In this document: piece after piece, positions 1-8,106 of the stretch
How the letters are laid out: the number at the start of each line of letters is the position of its first letter
How positions within the stretch are numbered: the stretch's first letter is position 1
DNA from: Bacillota bacterium
Lineage (GTDB): Bacteria; Bacillota; Clostridia; Acetivibrionales; DSM-1351
Assembly: GCA_023397905.1 (NCBI GenBank)
Contig: JAEWSZ010000211.1
Location: 116,489 to 180,488 of the forward strand
Reading direction: 5' to 3'
Length of the DNA stretch: 64,000 bases
Program-made: the position numbers and the translations under genes
Notes under the pieces: model-generated
Databases searched by the model: none
The model's input: the letters and a program-made list of their open reading frames with translations, nothing else
What the model was told of the DNA's origin: nothing

Positions 1-773
1 TCGGGATTTGACTCAATGTATTTATCAGTGGCGAATATATAGCTGTGCTGGTATTCACCATAGTAGTTTACAGCCTCTTCAAGCGTATGTCCGATCCCGT
101 CCAGTTCCGTTTTGGAGACATAGGGCTCCGACATCACCGCACCTGCCAGCTGGCCGGATTGGATGGCCTGATAGAGTCCTGTTCCGGAACCTGCGGCAAT
201 TACTTTTACATCATCTTCCTTCATGCCCTTGGCTTTGAGGATGACTTGCAGCGCCTGCTGCTGGCCTCCTCCGATTGAGCTTACGCCCACGTTTTTGCCC
301 TTCAGGTCCTCAACCGATTTAATATCATTTCTGGCCACCAGCACAAAGTCCATCTTTGCCTGCGGCGGTGAACCAACTACTTTAATGGGAACACTCTTGG
401 AAATTCCCGTGAGAATGGGAGTTCCTATGGAACCCAGATCCACCTGTCCGCTTGCTGCGGCGGAAATGGCTTCAGGTCCGCCTTTCAGGAAACTGACTAT
501 TTCCAGGTCCACTCCATATTTTGTGAATATCCCTTTCTCCTTTCCCAATTGGACAAACAGGTTTGCCGTGTTGGCTCCCAGGTCTGCCAGCCTTAATTTT
601 ACCGGCTGCACGGATGGCTGTGCCGATGTCTGTGACGCCTCCCCATTGGTTTCCTGTGCCTGAGAGGTCTGCGCCGACTGCTGTGAGGTCTGGCTGCCGC
701 AGGCTGCAAGCAGGGATATAATAAACAAGCCTGCTAATGCTAAAAGTACTATTCTGGTTTTTATACTTTTCAT
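1..773 (-). CDS. NitT/TauT-type ABC transporter substrate-binding lipoprotein (3' end outside window)
   Basis: Lipoprotein that should capture the substrate of the ABC importer encoded upstream in the same operon and deliver it to the permease. The reading frame opens at an ATG preceded by AAAGGAAAGTG and stays open to the window edge, giving about 257 residues with the C-terminus missing. Residues 1-25 form a signal peptide with lipobox LLAAC (Cys25). A Ser/Gln/Thr-rich linker follows, then a SsuA/NMT1-like periplasmic-binding fold, including a GQVDLGSIG segment and a GKNVGVSSIGGG segment typical of nitrate/sulfonate/taurine binding proteins. It is the last visible gene of the operon, 58 bp after the larger dehydratase subunit. 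The ligand cannot be read from sequence; sulfonates, aromatic carboxylates and pyrimidine precursors are all transported by this family. Confidence 0.85.
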   Translation of the reverse strand, partial: MKSIKTRIVLLALAGLFIISLLAACGSQTSQQSAQTSQAQETNGEASQTSAQPSVQPVKLRLADLGANTANLFVQLGKEKGIFTKYGVDLEIVSFLKGGPEAISAAASGQVDLGSIGTPILTGISKSVPIKVVGSPPQAKMDFVLVARNDIKSVEDLKGKNVGVSSIGGGQQQALQVILKAKGMKEDDVKVIAAGSGTGLYQAIQSGQLAGAVMSEPYVSKTELDGIGHTLEEAVNYYGEYQHSYIFATDKYIESNP

Positions 774-830
774 ATTGTCACTTTCCTTTCATTAGTGATT
801 GACTTTTGTCAGTTTGATTTATTTCAACAG

Positions 831-2225
831 TTATGCCAGCATTTCCACAAAAGCATTGACCCGGTTCTGCAGCTGCTCCGACTGGGTGCTTCCAAATTCG
901 TGCTCAATGATCAGCGTAGGCACTCCTGACTGTTTCTTGATTTCGTCCACCAGCGCTCTGGCTACCGCAGATTGGGTATTGCAGCCCCAGTTGTACAGGA
1001 ACAGGACACCGTCGGCTTTTGACTTTTTGATTTGCTCCACCGTCCAACTGGCCCGTTCATAGATGGACTGCTCATACGGATATGAGAGAATGGCTTTGGA
1101 GAGGTTGTAAAAAGGATCTCCCGTCTCTTCCACCAGTGTGGTGATATCGCTCCAATGGTTGTCATTGCCTACTATAATACCGCCTGCCTGCTCTGTCCGG
1201 TATTCATTTGGGAATACGCAGGAACCGCACACAAATATCCTCGCCGGATTATCCGGCACGCCCTCCCCTTTGATTCCTTTTTTCACACGGTCCTCCATAT
1301 ATCTCCTGGTCTCTTTCAAAAGGCTCAGGCTGGCCTGGGGGTCGCCGTGCTGCTCCATGCCGCCCAGTTGGAACAGGTCCCGGCGGTCTTTTCCGTTTGT
1401 GGGAGGAACATCCGTGGACCACCATAAATCTGCAATTTCCATTGCCAGCCGGCGGCCCTCATTGTGCAGTTTGATCTCATTGAGCAGGTCCTCCGCAGTG
1501 GTCTCCCTGCCGGTCAGTTCATCAATTGACTTAATGAGCTTGCGAATGTTCTCCGCGAAATACTCCACGGCCCACTCCTTATCCTTCTGCGCGCCCAGCG
1601 GATAATCGGCCAGAAACAGCTTTACATCCTTCCTGGCTCCATGACGGTGGGCTTCCAGACCGTAGGAAACATCCGAGCATCTCAGACAGGAAAAGGGAGC
1701 CACCATATCTACAGGCACATTCCCCTCCTGTATATGCTCATACCCTGCGGTATTGCAGGCCTCAAAGCTTATGGCCCTGTATGCCTTCTCCTTGTCGTTG
1801 GCATTGGCCACCTCTTCCTGGCTCAGGTTCAATCCGCTCTGCTTCCTTCTGGCCCATATTCCGGTACTGGCCGGACGCAATGCAATGGCGCCCGCCGCAT
1901 AGTAAGGATCTACGCTCTGACCTCCCTGGACGAAGACCACGGGAACTCCGTTCTTTTTTGCTTTGGTCATTCTGTCGTCCATGGTCATCAGAAGGTAATT
2001 ATTTTTAAGTGAAACCGGAAGCGTCACGTCTCCTGACAATTTTCTTCCGAAATAGTCGCTGTTGTCATAGACATTGGGATATTTCTGAGGACCGGTCACG
2101 GTCAGGTATTCCCACACCTCTTCCGCCGTTGCCCTGGTGCCGTCACGGAATATGATATCATCCGTTTTCAGAAAGTTTTCCTTGACTTCCTCCGGATATC
2201 TGAATAATTGGTTGGAACTGCTCAT
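831..2225 (-). CDS. 2-hydroxyacyl-CoA dehydratase / benzoyl-CoA reductase family protein, larger subunit
   Basis: 464-residue member of the HgdB/BcrC/FldB superfamily, whose members hold iron-sulfur clusters and perform ATP-driven radical dehydration or reduction after electron injection by an activase. Candidate cluster ligands are Cys157, Cys180 and Cys183 (SCLRC), Cys333 and Cys336 (CGSC) and Cys415 (NWGC). The C-terminal half carries the family pattern GGIIVGND, an NWGCNTQSA region equivalent to the usual YCDPY segment, and a terminal RVNAFVEML helix. It is longer than most family members (about 380-430). Start ATG has GAGGAGGG eight bases upstream. It follows the smaller paralogue by 19 bp in one operon with the activase, so the two probably form a heterodimer. 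No CoA-transferase or CoA-ligase gene lies nearby, so the substrate may not be a CoA ester. Confidence 0.85.
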   Translation of the reverse strand: MSSSNQLFRYPEEVKENFLKTDDIIFRDGTRATAEEVWEYLTVTGPQKYPNVYDNSDYFGRKLSGDVTLPVSLKNNYLLMTMDDRMTKAKKNGVPVVFVQGGQSVDPYYAAGAIALRPASTGIWARRKQSGLNLSQEEVANANDKEKAYRAISFEACNTAGYEHIQEGNVPVDMVAPFSCLRCSDVSYGLEAHRHGARKDVKLFLADYPLGAQKDKEWAVEYFAENIRKLIKSIDELTGRETTAEDLLNEIKLHNEGRRLAMEIADLWWSTDVPPTNGKDRRDLFQLGGMEQHGDPQASLSLLKETRRYMEDRVKKGIKGEGVPDNPARIFVCGSCVFPNEYRTEQAGGIIVGNDNHWSDITTLVEETGDPFYNLSKAILSYPYEQSIYERASWTVEQIKKSKADGVLFLYNWGCNTQSAVARALVDEIKKQSGVPTLIIEHEFGSTQSEQLQNRVNAFVEMLA

Positions 2226-2244
2226 ATCATTCCCTCCTCAAGTC

Positions 2245-3417
2245 CTATAGATTTTTGTTCCTGATCATTTCCACAAAAGCCTCCACTCTGGTACGGATGG
2301 CTTCATAATCAGAACCCGCATACTCCGTATGGATCTCCAGCAGGGGAATTCCCTCCGCCGCCAGAATATCCTTGGTCTCCTTGGCTTTAAAGGTATACGG
2401 ATCGCAGTAGCGCAGCGTATGATAGATTACACCCTGGGCTTTATAGTTGCCTATCATCTCTTTGAGCCGTTTGAGCCGTTTGTCCGTCTCCAGCTCCAGG
2501 TAGGGCAGCGCGCCGTGAGGAGTGCGGTTAATATATGCAAGTGCGATCCCGGCCACGCTGTTCTCTTTTATTTTTACGTCCAGATAGGGTATCAGTCCCG
2601 ACCAGAGGTCGTCTCCCACTACTCTTCCGCCCACCTGGTTTATGATCTGTATCAGCTTGCTGTCCCCCGGAGGTATGACGCTGCCCGAAATGAATATGCG
2701 CGCCTCGTCCTCCAGCGGTTCGATGCGGATCTCTCCCTCTTTTTCCTTCAGCTCCGCCAGAACGGCTTCCAGAAGGGACAGGTATTCCTTTCTGTCCAGG
2801 AAATAGCCTGCGTGAATGATATCATGCGTCTCTTCCCAGGATATCAGCTCCTCTTTGGACGCCTGGTAATCATAAATGGCAACTATGGCTTCCCGGGTCC
2901 GGTTATAAAGCTCGATAGTTTCACCGAGCACTTTCTCATCTATTTTTCTTCCGGCGAATTCCTCCAGCTTTTGTACAAAATACTCCAGCTCCTTGACAAA
3001 ATATTTTTGCGCCTCCGGCCAGTAAAAGTTTCTGGGAACGCCCAGAATAAGTACTTCCTTTTGGAAATAATACTGAATGATCTCCGCCGTGCGGTAAGTC
3101 TGAAGGCATGTGGCGTCAAAAGCCAGCAGATCCGTATTCTGTACGTAAGGGTCCTTGTTTTCTGCGAAAAGCCCTACGGTTTCGCGGACGAAGACACAGT
3201 TTTTTGTCGAAATATATCTGGCTCCGATCTCCACCAGCCTGTCGTCTCCTCCGGCGCCGATGCGGACCGGAATAAGTCCAAGGGCATAGATGACCTCCTC
3301 CGGCAGATTGTATCCCTGCCAACCCACGACTTTTTTCCCTTCCCGCCGTGCCTTTGCAATCTCTTCCGGCCTTTCCTCCAGCCGTTTTCTGATAATGTCC
3401 AGCGTTTGTAAACCCAT
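2245..3417 (-). CDS. 2-hydroxyacyl-CoA dehydratase / benzoyl-CoA reductase family protein, smaller subunit
   Basis: 390-residue paralogue of the following gene product. Cys74 (KNCVF), Cys104 (ATCLQ) and Cys338 (RYCDPY) sit where this superfamily places its cluster ligands. The C-terminus has the usual LLEIHTEYAG and TRVEAFVEMI motifs. The start chosen is the ATG at 3417 with AGAGG eight bases upstream. A longer frame to 3450 would overlap the activase gene, and the chosen ATG lies one base after the activase stop, which suggests translational coupling. Family knowledge allows several roles: true 2-hydroxyacyl-CoA dehydratase, benzoyl-CoA reductase-like enzyme, or a double-cubane-cluster protein reducing small molecules. 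Sequence alone does not decide between these. Confidence 0.85.
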   Translation of the reverse strand: MGLQTLDIIRKRLEERPEEIAKARREGKKVVGWQGYNLPEEVIYALGLIPVRIGAGGDDRLVEIGARYISTKNCVFVRETVGLFAENKDPYVQNTDLLAFDATCLQTYRTAEIIQYYFQKEVLILGVPRNFYWPEAQKYFVKELEYFVQKLEEFAGRKIDEKVLGETIELYNRTREAIVAIYDYQASKEELISWEETHDIIHAGYFLDRKEYLSLLEAVLAELKEKEGEIRIEPLEDEARIFISGSVIPPGDSKLIQIINQVGGRVVGDDLWSGLIPYLDVKIKENSVAGIALAYINRTPHGALPYLELETDKRLKRLKEMIGNYKAQGVIYHTLRYCDPYTFKAKETKDILAAEGIPLLEIHTEYAGSDYEAIRTRVEAFVEMIRNKNL

Positions 3418-3418
3418 A

Positions 3419-4216
3419 TCATTTGCCTCTCTTCCAGGAATTTTGTGCAATCACTGCCGCTCCGATGGCTCCTACCAGCTGCGGGTCGTTTTCAGGCTGA
3501 ACAATGGTAACGTTCAGAGTTTCCTCCAGCGCTTTCCTCATTCCCACATTTTTAGCCACTCCCCCTGAGAAGAAAACGTCGCTGGCGATACCCACCCGTG
3601 AGAACATACCCCCAACTCTGTTGGCGATGGCGTGGTGGATACCCACTATGATGTTCTCCGGCTTTTCACCTCTGGCCAGCAGCGAAACGGTTTCAGATTC
3701 GGCAAATACGGTACAGGTACTGCTCACCGGCAGAACGGTGGTGGCCTTCAGGGAAAGCGGCCCCAATTCCTCCAGCGACACCTTGAATACATTTGCCATA
3801 ACCTCCAGAAACCGGCCGGTACCTGCGGCACATTTATCATTCATGGCAAAATCCGTCACATTTCCGTCTTCATCCAGCCGGATGGCCTTACAATCCTGGC
3901 CGCCCATGTCTATGATGGTCCTGGTGTCAGGATGCAGGTAATGGGCGCCTTTTGCATGGCAGGTGATCTCGGTGACGGTTTTATTGGCATAGGGAGCGGA
4001 AATCCTTCCATATCCCGTACCCACAATATACTTCAGATCTTCGCGCTGCAAGCCCGCATTTTCCAGGGCGGTGTTCAGCCCATGGAGTCCGTTTTCCTCA
4101 GTGTTGATCCCCGTTCGGATGATACTGGAACCCACTATCTTCCCTTCCGACATTATTACTGTTTTTGTGCCGAGAGAACCCACATCCACTCCGGCAAAAG
4201 CTACTGTTTCCGACAT
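3419..4216 (-). CDS. Acyl-CoA dehydratase activase (HgdC/BadF-type ATPase)
   Basis: 265-residue homodimeric ASKHA-fold ATPase that takes electrons from ferredoxin or flavodoxin and injects them, with ATP hydrolysis, into the dehydratase. The N-terminal phosphate loop GVDVGSLGTKTV is present, as are IIDMGGQDCK and the second nucleotide loop FFSGGVAKN. Cys129 in KCAAGTGRFLE and Cys168 in SSTCTVFAESE match the two ligands per subunit that bind the bridging [4Fe-4S] cluster in the family. The length equals HgdC-type activases. AAAGGAGAG precedes the ATG. Being immediately upstream of two dehydratase-like subunits, it is almost certainly their dedicated activator. No flavodoxin or ferredoxin gene is in this operon; the small ferredoxin at 33 kb is a possible but unlinked donor. 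Confidence 0.93.
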   Translation of the reverse strand: MSETVAFAGVDVGSLGTKTVIMSEGKIVGSSIIRTGINTEENGLHGLNTALENAGLQREDLKYIVGTGYGRISAPYANKTVTEITCHAKGAHYLHPDTRTIIDMGGQDCKAIRLDEDGNVTDFAMNDKCAAGTGRFLEVMANVFKVSLEELGPLSLKATTVLPVSSTCTVFAESETVSLLARGEKPENIIVGIHHAIANRVGGMFSRVGIASDVFFSGGVAKNVGMRKALEETLNVTIVQPENDPQLVGAIGAAVIAQNSWKRGK

Positions 4217-4300
4217 TTTGATCTCTCCTTTATTTGATTGAACCTGTTAAGGTTATTTTCAGTTTGAATTTGGAATTTTGAAAATCGTTTATTGCTCAAG

Positions 4301-5113
4301 TTACGCGTCATTCCCGCGCCATTTGTCAAAATGCTCGTTGAGTATGAGCAGGGTTCTGTCCATGATAATTCCTATAAGGGCAATTACAAGTACCCCCACA
4401 AAAATCTTGTCCGTCTGGAAGGTGGCGCCTGCAAACTCGATCAGGTATCCTATTCCCTCGGAACCTCCGAAAACCTCCGCTCCGATAACGCCCAAAAGCG
4501 CACGGCCTGTGGCCAGTCTCAATCCAGTCATCAGAAAAGGTACCGACTCAGGAAGGGCAATGGTCCAGAAAATCTGCCTTTCTGAGGCTCCATATGCTCT
4601 GGCAACTGTGGTCAGGTCATCGCTGACATTGGCAATGGCTACCTGCATATTCACAATCAAAGGGAATACCGCACTCAGAAATACCAGTGCAATCTTTGAA
4701 CCCGGCCCAATACCGAACCATATTATAAAAAGTGGCATCAGGGCAATACGAGGCGTGGTGTACATGGCGGCTATCAAAGGGCCGAAGGCTATTCTTGCCT
4801 TCTTGAACCAGCCCAGCAGGATTCCCACCGGAATTCCAATGCCTGCGGCCAGCAAATATCCCATTATGAATATCTCCCCGCTGGCCAGTATATGTTTCAC
4901 AAGAGTGCCGTCCTTTATGAGTTCCACCGCGGAACCAAATACCCGTGACGGGGAACTGGTAAATTGGGGATTTACCAGGCCCAGCCTGCTGAAAATCTCC
5001 CAGCCCAGAAGCAGTATGACGATCACTCCTCCGCTCAGCAGAGTGTTGTGAAAGACTTCTTTTGCTTTTCTTTTTTTGATGACTTTATTTTTAGAAACGC
5101 TGTCAGATGGCAT
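4301..5113 (-). CDS. NitT/TauT-type ABC transporter permease
   Basis: 270-residue inner-membrane permease of the SsuC/TauC type. A charged N-terminus (KKRKAKE) precedes about six hydrophobic segments, from VIVILLLGWEIF to ALIGIIMDRTLLIL. The EAA loop that docks to the ATPase is visible near residues 165-190 (TTVARAYGAS, followed by ALPESVPF). Its start overlaps the end of the ATPase gene by 11 bp, so the two should be cotranslated. Together with that ATPase and the lipoprotein at the operon end it forms a complete importer. The substrate is unknown but is presumably the compound, or a precursor of it, handled by the dehydratase-like enzymes encoded between permease and binding protein. Confidence 0.9.
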   Translation of the reverse strand: MPSDSVSKNKVIKKRKAKEVFHNTLLSGGVIVILLLGWEIFSRLGLVNPQFTSSPSRVFGSAVELIKDGTLVKHILASGEIFIMGYLLAAGIGIPVGILLGWFKKARIAFGPLIAAMYTTPRIALMPLFIIWFGIGPGSKIALVFLSAVFPLIVNMQVAIANVSDDLTTVARAYGASERQIFWTIALPESVPFLMTGLRLATGRALLGVIGAEVFGGSEGIGYLIEFAGATFQTDKIFVGVLVIALIGIIMDRTLLILNEHFDKWRGNDA

Positions 5114-5996
5114 ATTCTATATCCACCTTCTTTCCCGCGGATTGGTTGATAAGGCGCCATATCCGGTCAACAAGATAATCGTACTCGCTGTTGCTTCTGA
5201 CCTCCGGCGTCCTGGGCCTTGGCAGGTTTATCCTGACCTCATCCAGTATCTGCGCCGGCCGGGCTGAAAAGACAATGACCCTGTCCGACAAGAGGACCGC
5301 TTCGTCAATCTGGTGAGTGACCATAAGTACTGTTTTCTTTGTCTTTTCCCATATGTCCAGAAGCTCGTTCTGCATCATTTCACGCGTAATGGCGTCAAGT
5401 GCGGCAAAGGGTTCGTCCAGAAGCAGAACCTCCGGTTCGTAGACCAGCGCCCTGGCCAGATTTACTCTTTGCTGCATACCTCCAGACAATTGATACGGAA
5501 AATAATTTTCAAACCCGGTGAGATTGACCATTTCCACATATTTTCCTGCCCGGCGGACAGCCTCTTCCTTTTTTACACCCCGCAGCTCCAGGCCGTAAAT
5601 AACATTTTTTATTACCGACCTCCAGGGCAGAAGCGAAGGTCTCTGGAAAACCACCGCCCTGTCGGGTCCGGGGCCGTTCACCTTTCTGCCGTCTACGGAT
5701 ATGGAACCTGACTTTGCCTTCAGGAGACCTGCTACGGCACTGAGAAAAGTTGACTTGCCACAGCCGCTCAAACCCACAATTGTAACAAACTCTCCCGCCT
5801 TGATATCCAGGCTGACCTGGTTTACCGCATTTGTGATCTCGCCGCTGCTCTTGTTTTCATAGCTGAGCACCAGGTCTTTTACAGAAAGTTTTATCTCACC
5901 TGCCATCGCCGTCTCAGGCGCGTGCGGCTTACCGGTTTCTGCACTGCGCTCTGCGCCTGTGGCGCTGTCCGTTAATTTTGATGTGAATTCCAGCAT
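5103..5996 (-). CDS. NitT/TauT-type ABC transporter ATP-binding protein
   Basis: 297-residue cytoplasmic ATPase of the SsuB/TauB class and first gene of the operon. Walker A is GLSGCGKS at about residues 75-82, the Q-loop is at VVFQRPSLLPW, the ABC signature LSGGMQQR at about 170-177, Walker B LLLDEP at about 191-196, and the H-loop is in VTHQIDEAV. A roughly 35-residue N-terminal extension rich in Ala/Glu/Thr precedes the ABC domain. I start it at the ATG at 5996 because AAAGGAAGG lies six bases upstream; the longer TTG frame begins inside that ribosome site. The gene is divergent from the LacI-type regulator across a 374-bp AT-rich region, which is the likely control point. Confidence 0.9.
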   Translation of the reverse strand: MLEFTSKLTDSATGAERSAETGKPHAPETAMAGEIKLSVKDLVLSYENKSSGEITNAVNQVSLDIKAGEFVTIVGLSGCGKSTFLSAVAGLLKAKSGSISVDGRKVNGPGPDRAVVFQRPSLLPWRSVIKNVIYGLELRGVKKEEAVRRAGKYVEMVNLTGFENYFPYQLSGGMQQRVNLARALVYEPEVLLLDEPFAALDAITREMMQNELLDIWEKTKKTVLMVTHQIDEAVLLSDRVIVFSARPAQILDEVRINLPRPRTPEVRSNSEYDYLVDRIWRLINQSAGKKVDIEYAI

Positions 5997-6370
5997 ACAT
6001 GACCTTCCTTTCAAATCAGGCTTTCAGATAAATTAATTTTCTTACGCATGATTTAATTAAATTTATATATATTTTAAAGTTTTTCTACGCTATTTTTATA
6101 TCTTAGTATTCTTATATATTTTCTCGGTTATTGGTCTATATTATAATCGCCGAATCCACTGTTGTCAATAGATTAAAGGATTTTTCTTTTGCCCATTTTG
6201 GCCAAAAGTTTATGCTAAAAGTCACTTCTAACGGCAAGTAATTTTTCCCATATTAATAAACATTACGTAAAAAATTAGTAATAATTTAATTAAAATTAAG
6301 TTGTTCTTTCTTCCGCTTTCTAATATAATATTAACCATGAAAAGACTGATAAAAATTATCCGGAGGTATT
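5997..6370. promoter_or_regulatory. Divergent control region between ABC/dehydratase operon and LacI-type gene
   Basis: This 374-bp AT-rich stretch has no gene. It holds a perfect 12-bp palindrome TTTTGGCCAAAA (6196-6207) and TTACGTAA (about 6264-6271), both with the CG or GC centre favoured by LacI-family operators. The motif TTTAATTAAA occurs on both sides (near 6051 and 6288). Which, if any, is an operator cannot be told from sequence. Confidence 0.45.
6301..6329 (+). promoter_or_regulatory. Sigma-A-type promoter of the LacI-type regulator
   Basis: TTGTTC at 6301-6306, a 17-bp spacer and a perfect TATAAT at 6324-6329 lie 41 bp upstream of the ATG of the regulator gene. Confidence 0.6.
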
Positions 6371-7363
6371 ATGAAAACTGACAGGATCACCATTTCCCAC
6401 ATCGCCAGAGAACTTAACATTTCTTCAGTTTCCGTCAGCAGGGCGCTGTCAGGAAAGGACGGCGTCAGTGACGATCTCCGGGTACAAATACTGGAAAAAG
6501 CCAGGGAAATGGGCTATACGAAGTCCCAGATCAGCCTTTCTCCCAGAATCCTTGTGCTGCACCGCGAGCCATATAAAAAGGACAACAGCAATTTCAGCCT
6601 CATGGTACAGGGCATGGAAAAAGCGCTCCGGAAGGTTGAAGCGGATTATCATTTTGAATTTATCGACCAGAATTCCCAACTCCGCAGCATTCTACCCTAT
6701 AAATTATCCAAGGGCGCCAAGTTTGACGGCGTGGTCATGCTGGGAAGATTCCGGCTGGACTATGCTTCATTTATTCATGGCAAAATACCGAATCTGATAT
6801 TCTATACGGGATATTCCCCCGCGTATGATTATGACAGCGTCTGGTTCAGCTTTATCCATTCAGGCTACCGCCAGACTGAATATTTGCTGGAGAAGGGACA
6901 CCGGGACATTGGTTTTCTGGGAAACTTCACTTTTTACAGGAACAAGGAAAGATTGGTCGGGATCACTTCCGCTCTGGAGGAACGGGAGATTCCTGTCAAC
7001 CATGATTTTTTTGTGGATACCGGCAAGCAGTATCCTGAGCGTCTGGAAGAAATGATATTGCAGAAAAAGCTGCCTTCCGCATTTATCTGCGATTTTGATT
7101 TCACCGCCATAGAGCTGATCCAGCTCCTCTATTCGCATAAGATCAACGTTCCGCAGGATATATCCGTAATGGGCAGCGGAAATACCGATATGGCCCCTTT
7201 GTCCATACCGGCTCTGACATCTCTGGACCTGCATATCGAATACGCCTGCGAGGTCGCCATTGCAACTCTGATGAAAAGGATCTCACGCCCGGACAAGCCC
7301 TCGGAAAACATTGCGGTCCTGAGCACTATTGTAGAAAGGGATTCGGTAAGGTCTTTGCTCTGA
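6371..7363 (+). CDS. LacI-family transcriptional regulator
   Basis: 330-residue regulator. Residues about 7-30 (TISHIARELNISSVSVSRALSG) form the LacI helix-turn-helix, followed by a hinge helix, then a periplasmic-binding-like effector domain from about residue 58 onward. The C-terminal dimerisation segment contains DISVMGSGNTDMAPLSIPALTSLDLHIE, matching the family consensus. GGAGG seven bases before the ATG supports the start. The effector domain is diverged, so no sugar can be proposed. Because it is divergent from the ABC/dehydratase operon it is the best candidate regulator of that operon, though LacI proteins usually bind sugars and the operon does not look saccharolytic. Confidence 0.9.
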   Translation: MKTDRITISHIARELNISSVSVSRALSGKDGVSDDLRVQILEKAREMGYTKSQISLSPRILVLHREPYKKDNSNFSLMVQGMEKALRKVEADYHFEFIDQNSQLRSILPYKLSKGAKFDGVVMLGRFRLDYASFIHGKIPNLIFYTGYSPAYDYDSVWFSFIHSGYRQTEYLLEKGHRDIGFLGNFTFYRNKERLVGITSALEEREIPVNHDFFVDTGKQYPERLEEMILQKKLPSAFICDFDFTAIELIQLLYSHKINVPQDISVMGSGNTDMAPLSIPALTSLDLHIEYACEVAIATLMKRISRPDKPSENIAVLSTIVERDSVRSLL

Positions 7364-7481
7364 AAAATCGAATACGCCTTGGCTGAGTACCGCTTTTAGA
7401 GGGGATTACCGCTGCTCTTTATCGCTAGATTTCCCGCTTTATGGTATACTATTAACAAATGGCGAAAGGCGGTGCTGGCAT

Positions 7482-7705
7482 ATGAAAAGTAATGTTCAAA
7501 AGGTAATGGAACTTATTGATAGTCTTACCCCGGACGAAAAAAATTGATATATAAGAAAATGAATGATGAAATCAATGGCAAGCTGCTCGATTTTCTTGAT
7601 ACTGTAAATGAACGGGCTGAAAAGTATCCTATTTCAGTAGATGAGATTACAAAAGAAGCCGAGGAAGTCAGAGGCAGCAATTATGAAATGCCAATTTTAT
7701 TATAA
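7482..7705 (+). pseudogene. Antitoxin relic (frameshifted) of a PIN-type toxin-antitoxin pair
   Basis: The ATG at 7482 opens MKSNVQKVMELIDSLTPDEK and then hits TGA at 7545, just after a run of seven A residues. One base of slippage restores a frame continuing to 7705, reading KMNDEINGKLLDFLDTVNE and then RAEKYPISVDEITKEAEEV. That is the pattern of small antitoxins encoded with COG1569-type PIN toxins. The Shine-Dalgarno region (GGCGGTG) and an upstream TATACT are still visible. The frame ends exactly where the toxin remnant begins. Confidence 0.7.
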
Positions 7706-7800
7706 CCGGAGATGAGGATTTACTCGCTTTGAACCCATATCGTTGGATAAACATTTTAAGTCCCGTTGCATTTATCAAACAATTCTATGAAATTGAATGA
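7690..7800 (+). pseudogene. PIN-domain toxin relic (C-terminal fragment only)
   Basis: In the frame ending at TGA 7798-7800 the DNA encodes ANFIITGDEDLLALNPYRW followed by INILSPVAFIKQFYEIE, which resembles the C-terminal end of PIN-domain ribonuclease toxins (the TGDxDLL motif holds a conserved acidic residue). The first hundred or so residues and the start codon are missing. The fragment is fused out of frame to the end of the antitoxin relic, so a deletion removed the antitoxin stop region and most of the toxin. Confidence 0.65.
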
Positions 7801-7840
7801 TTATAATTTACCCCTGAAAAATTGTGCAAAAATCACTTAG

Positions 7841-8058
7841 GAAATTTGATAAACTCCAATGTGAGAAATCTGACGCAGTCAAATTTTAAGGGAACTCAGT
7901 ATAGCTGCAGAAATTTTATAAGCTCCAATATGAGAAATTTGACGCAGTCAAATTTTAAGGGAACTCAGTATAACTGCGGAAATTTTATAAGCTCCAATAT
8001 GAGAAATTTGACGCAGTCAAATTTCAAGGGAACCTCAGTATAGCTGCAGAAATTTTAT
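7841..8058. repeat. Three tandem 69-bp repeats with internal palindrome
   Basis: The core TGACGCAGTC recurs at 7871, 7940 and 8009, an exact 69-bp period, and the units are nearly identical to each other. In units two and three AAATTTGAC and GTCAAATTT form a perfect 9-bp inverted repeat around GCA; unit one has one arm mismatch. Because 69 is divisible by three a 73-codon frame runs through, but it has only a TTG start and no ribosome site, so I treat the array as non-coding. It ends in a second 10-bp inverted repeat (GAAATTTTAT / ATAAAATTTC) next to a terminator. Confidence 0.85.
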
Positions 8059-8071
8059 GAAATAAAATTTC

Positions 8072-8106
8072 AAAGTGCCTTGGTACATTGTACCAAGGCA
8101 CTTTTT
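8072..8106. terminator. Bidirectional rho-independent terminator downstream of zapA
   Basis: AAAGTGCCTTGGTAC and its exact complement are separated by three bases, with A and T runs at the ends, so it can work on both strands. It sits directly at the 3' end of zapA. Confidence 0.85.

Noticed and set aside
2329..3411. 360-codon plus-strand ORF opposite the smaller dehydratase subunit
   Set aside because: Antisense shadow of a gene with clear cysteine and family motifs.
7822..8043. 73-codon ORF through the 69-bp repeats
   Set aside because: It starts with TTG, has no ribosome site, and its openness follows from the 69-bp period being divisible by three.
7841..8058. CRISPR array
   Set aside because: The units are contiguous copies of each other with no unique spacers, and no cas genes are present.
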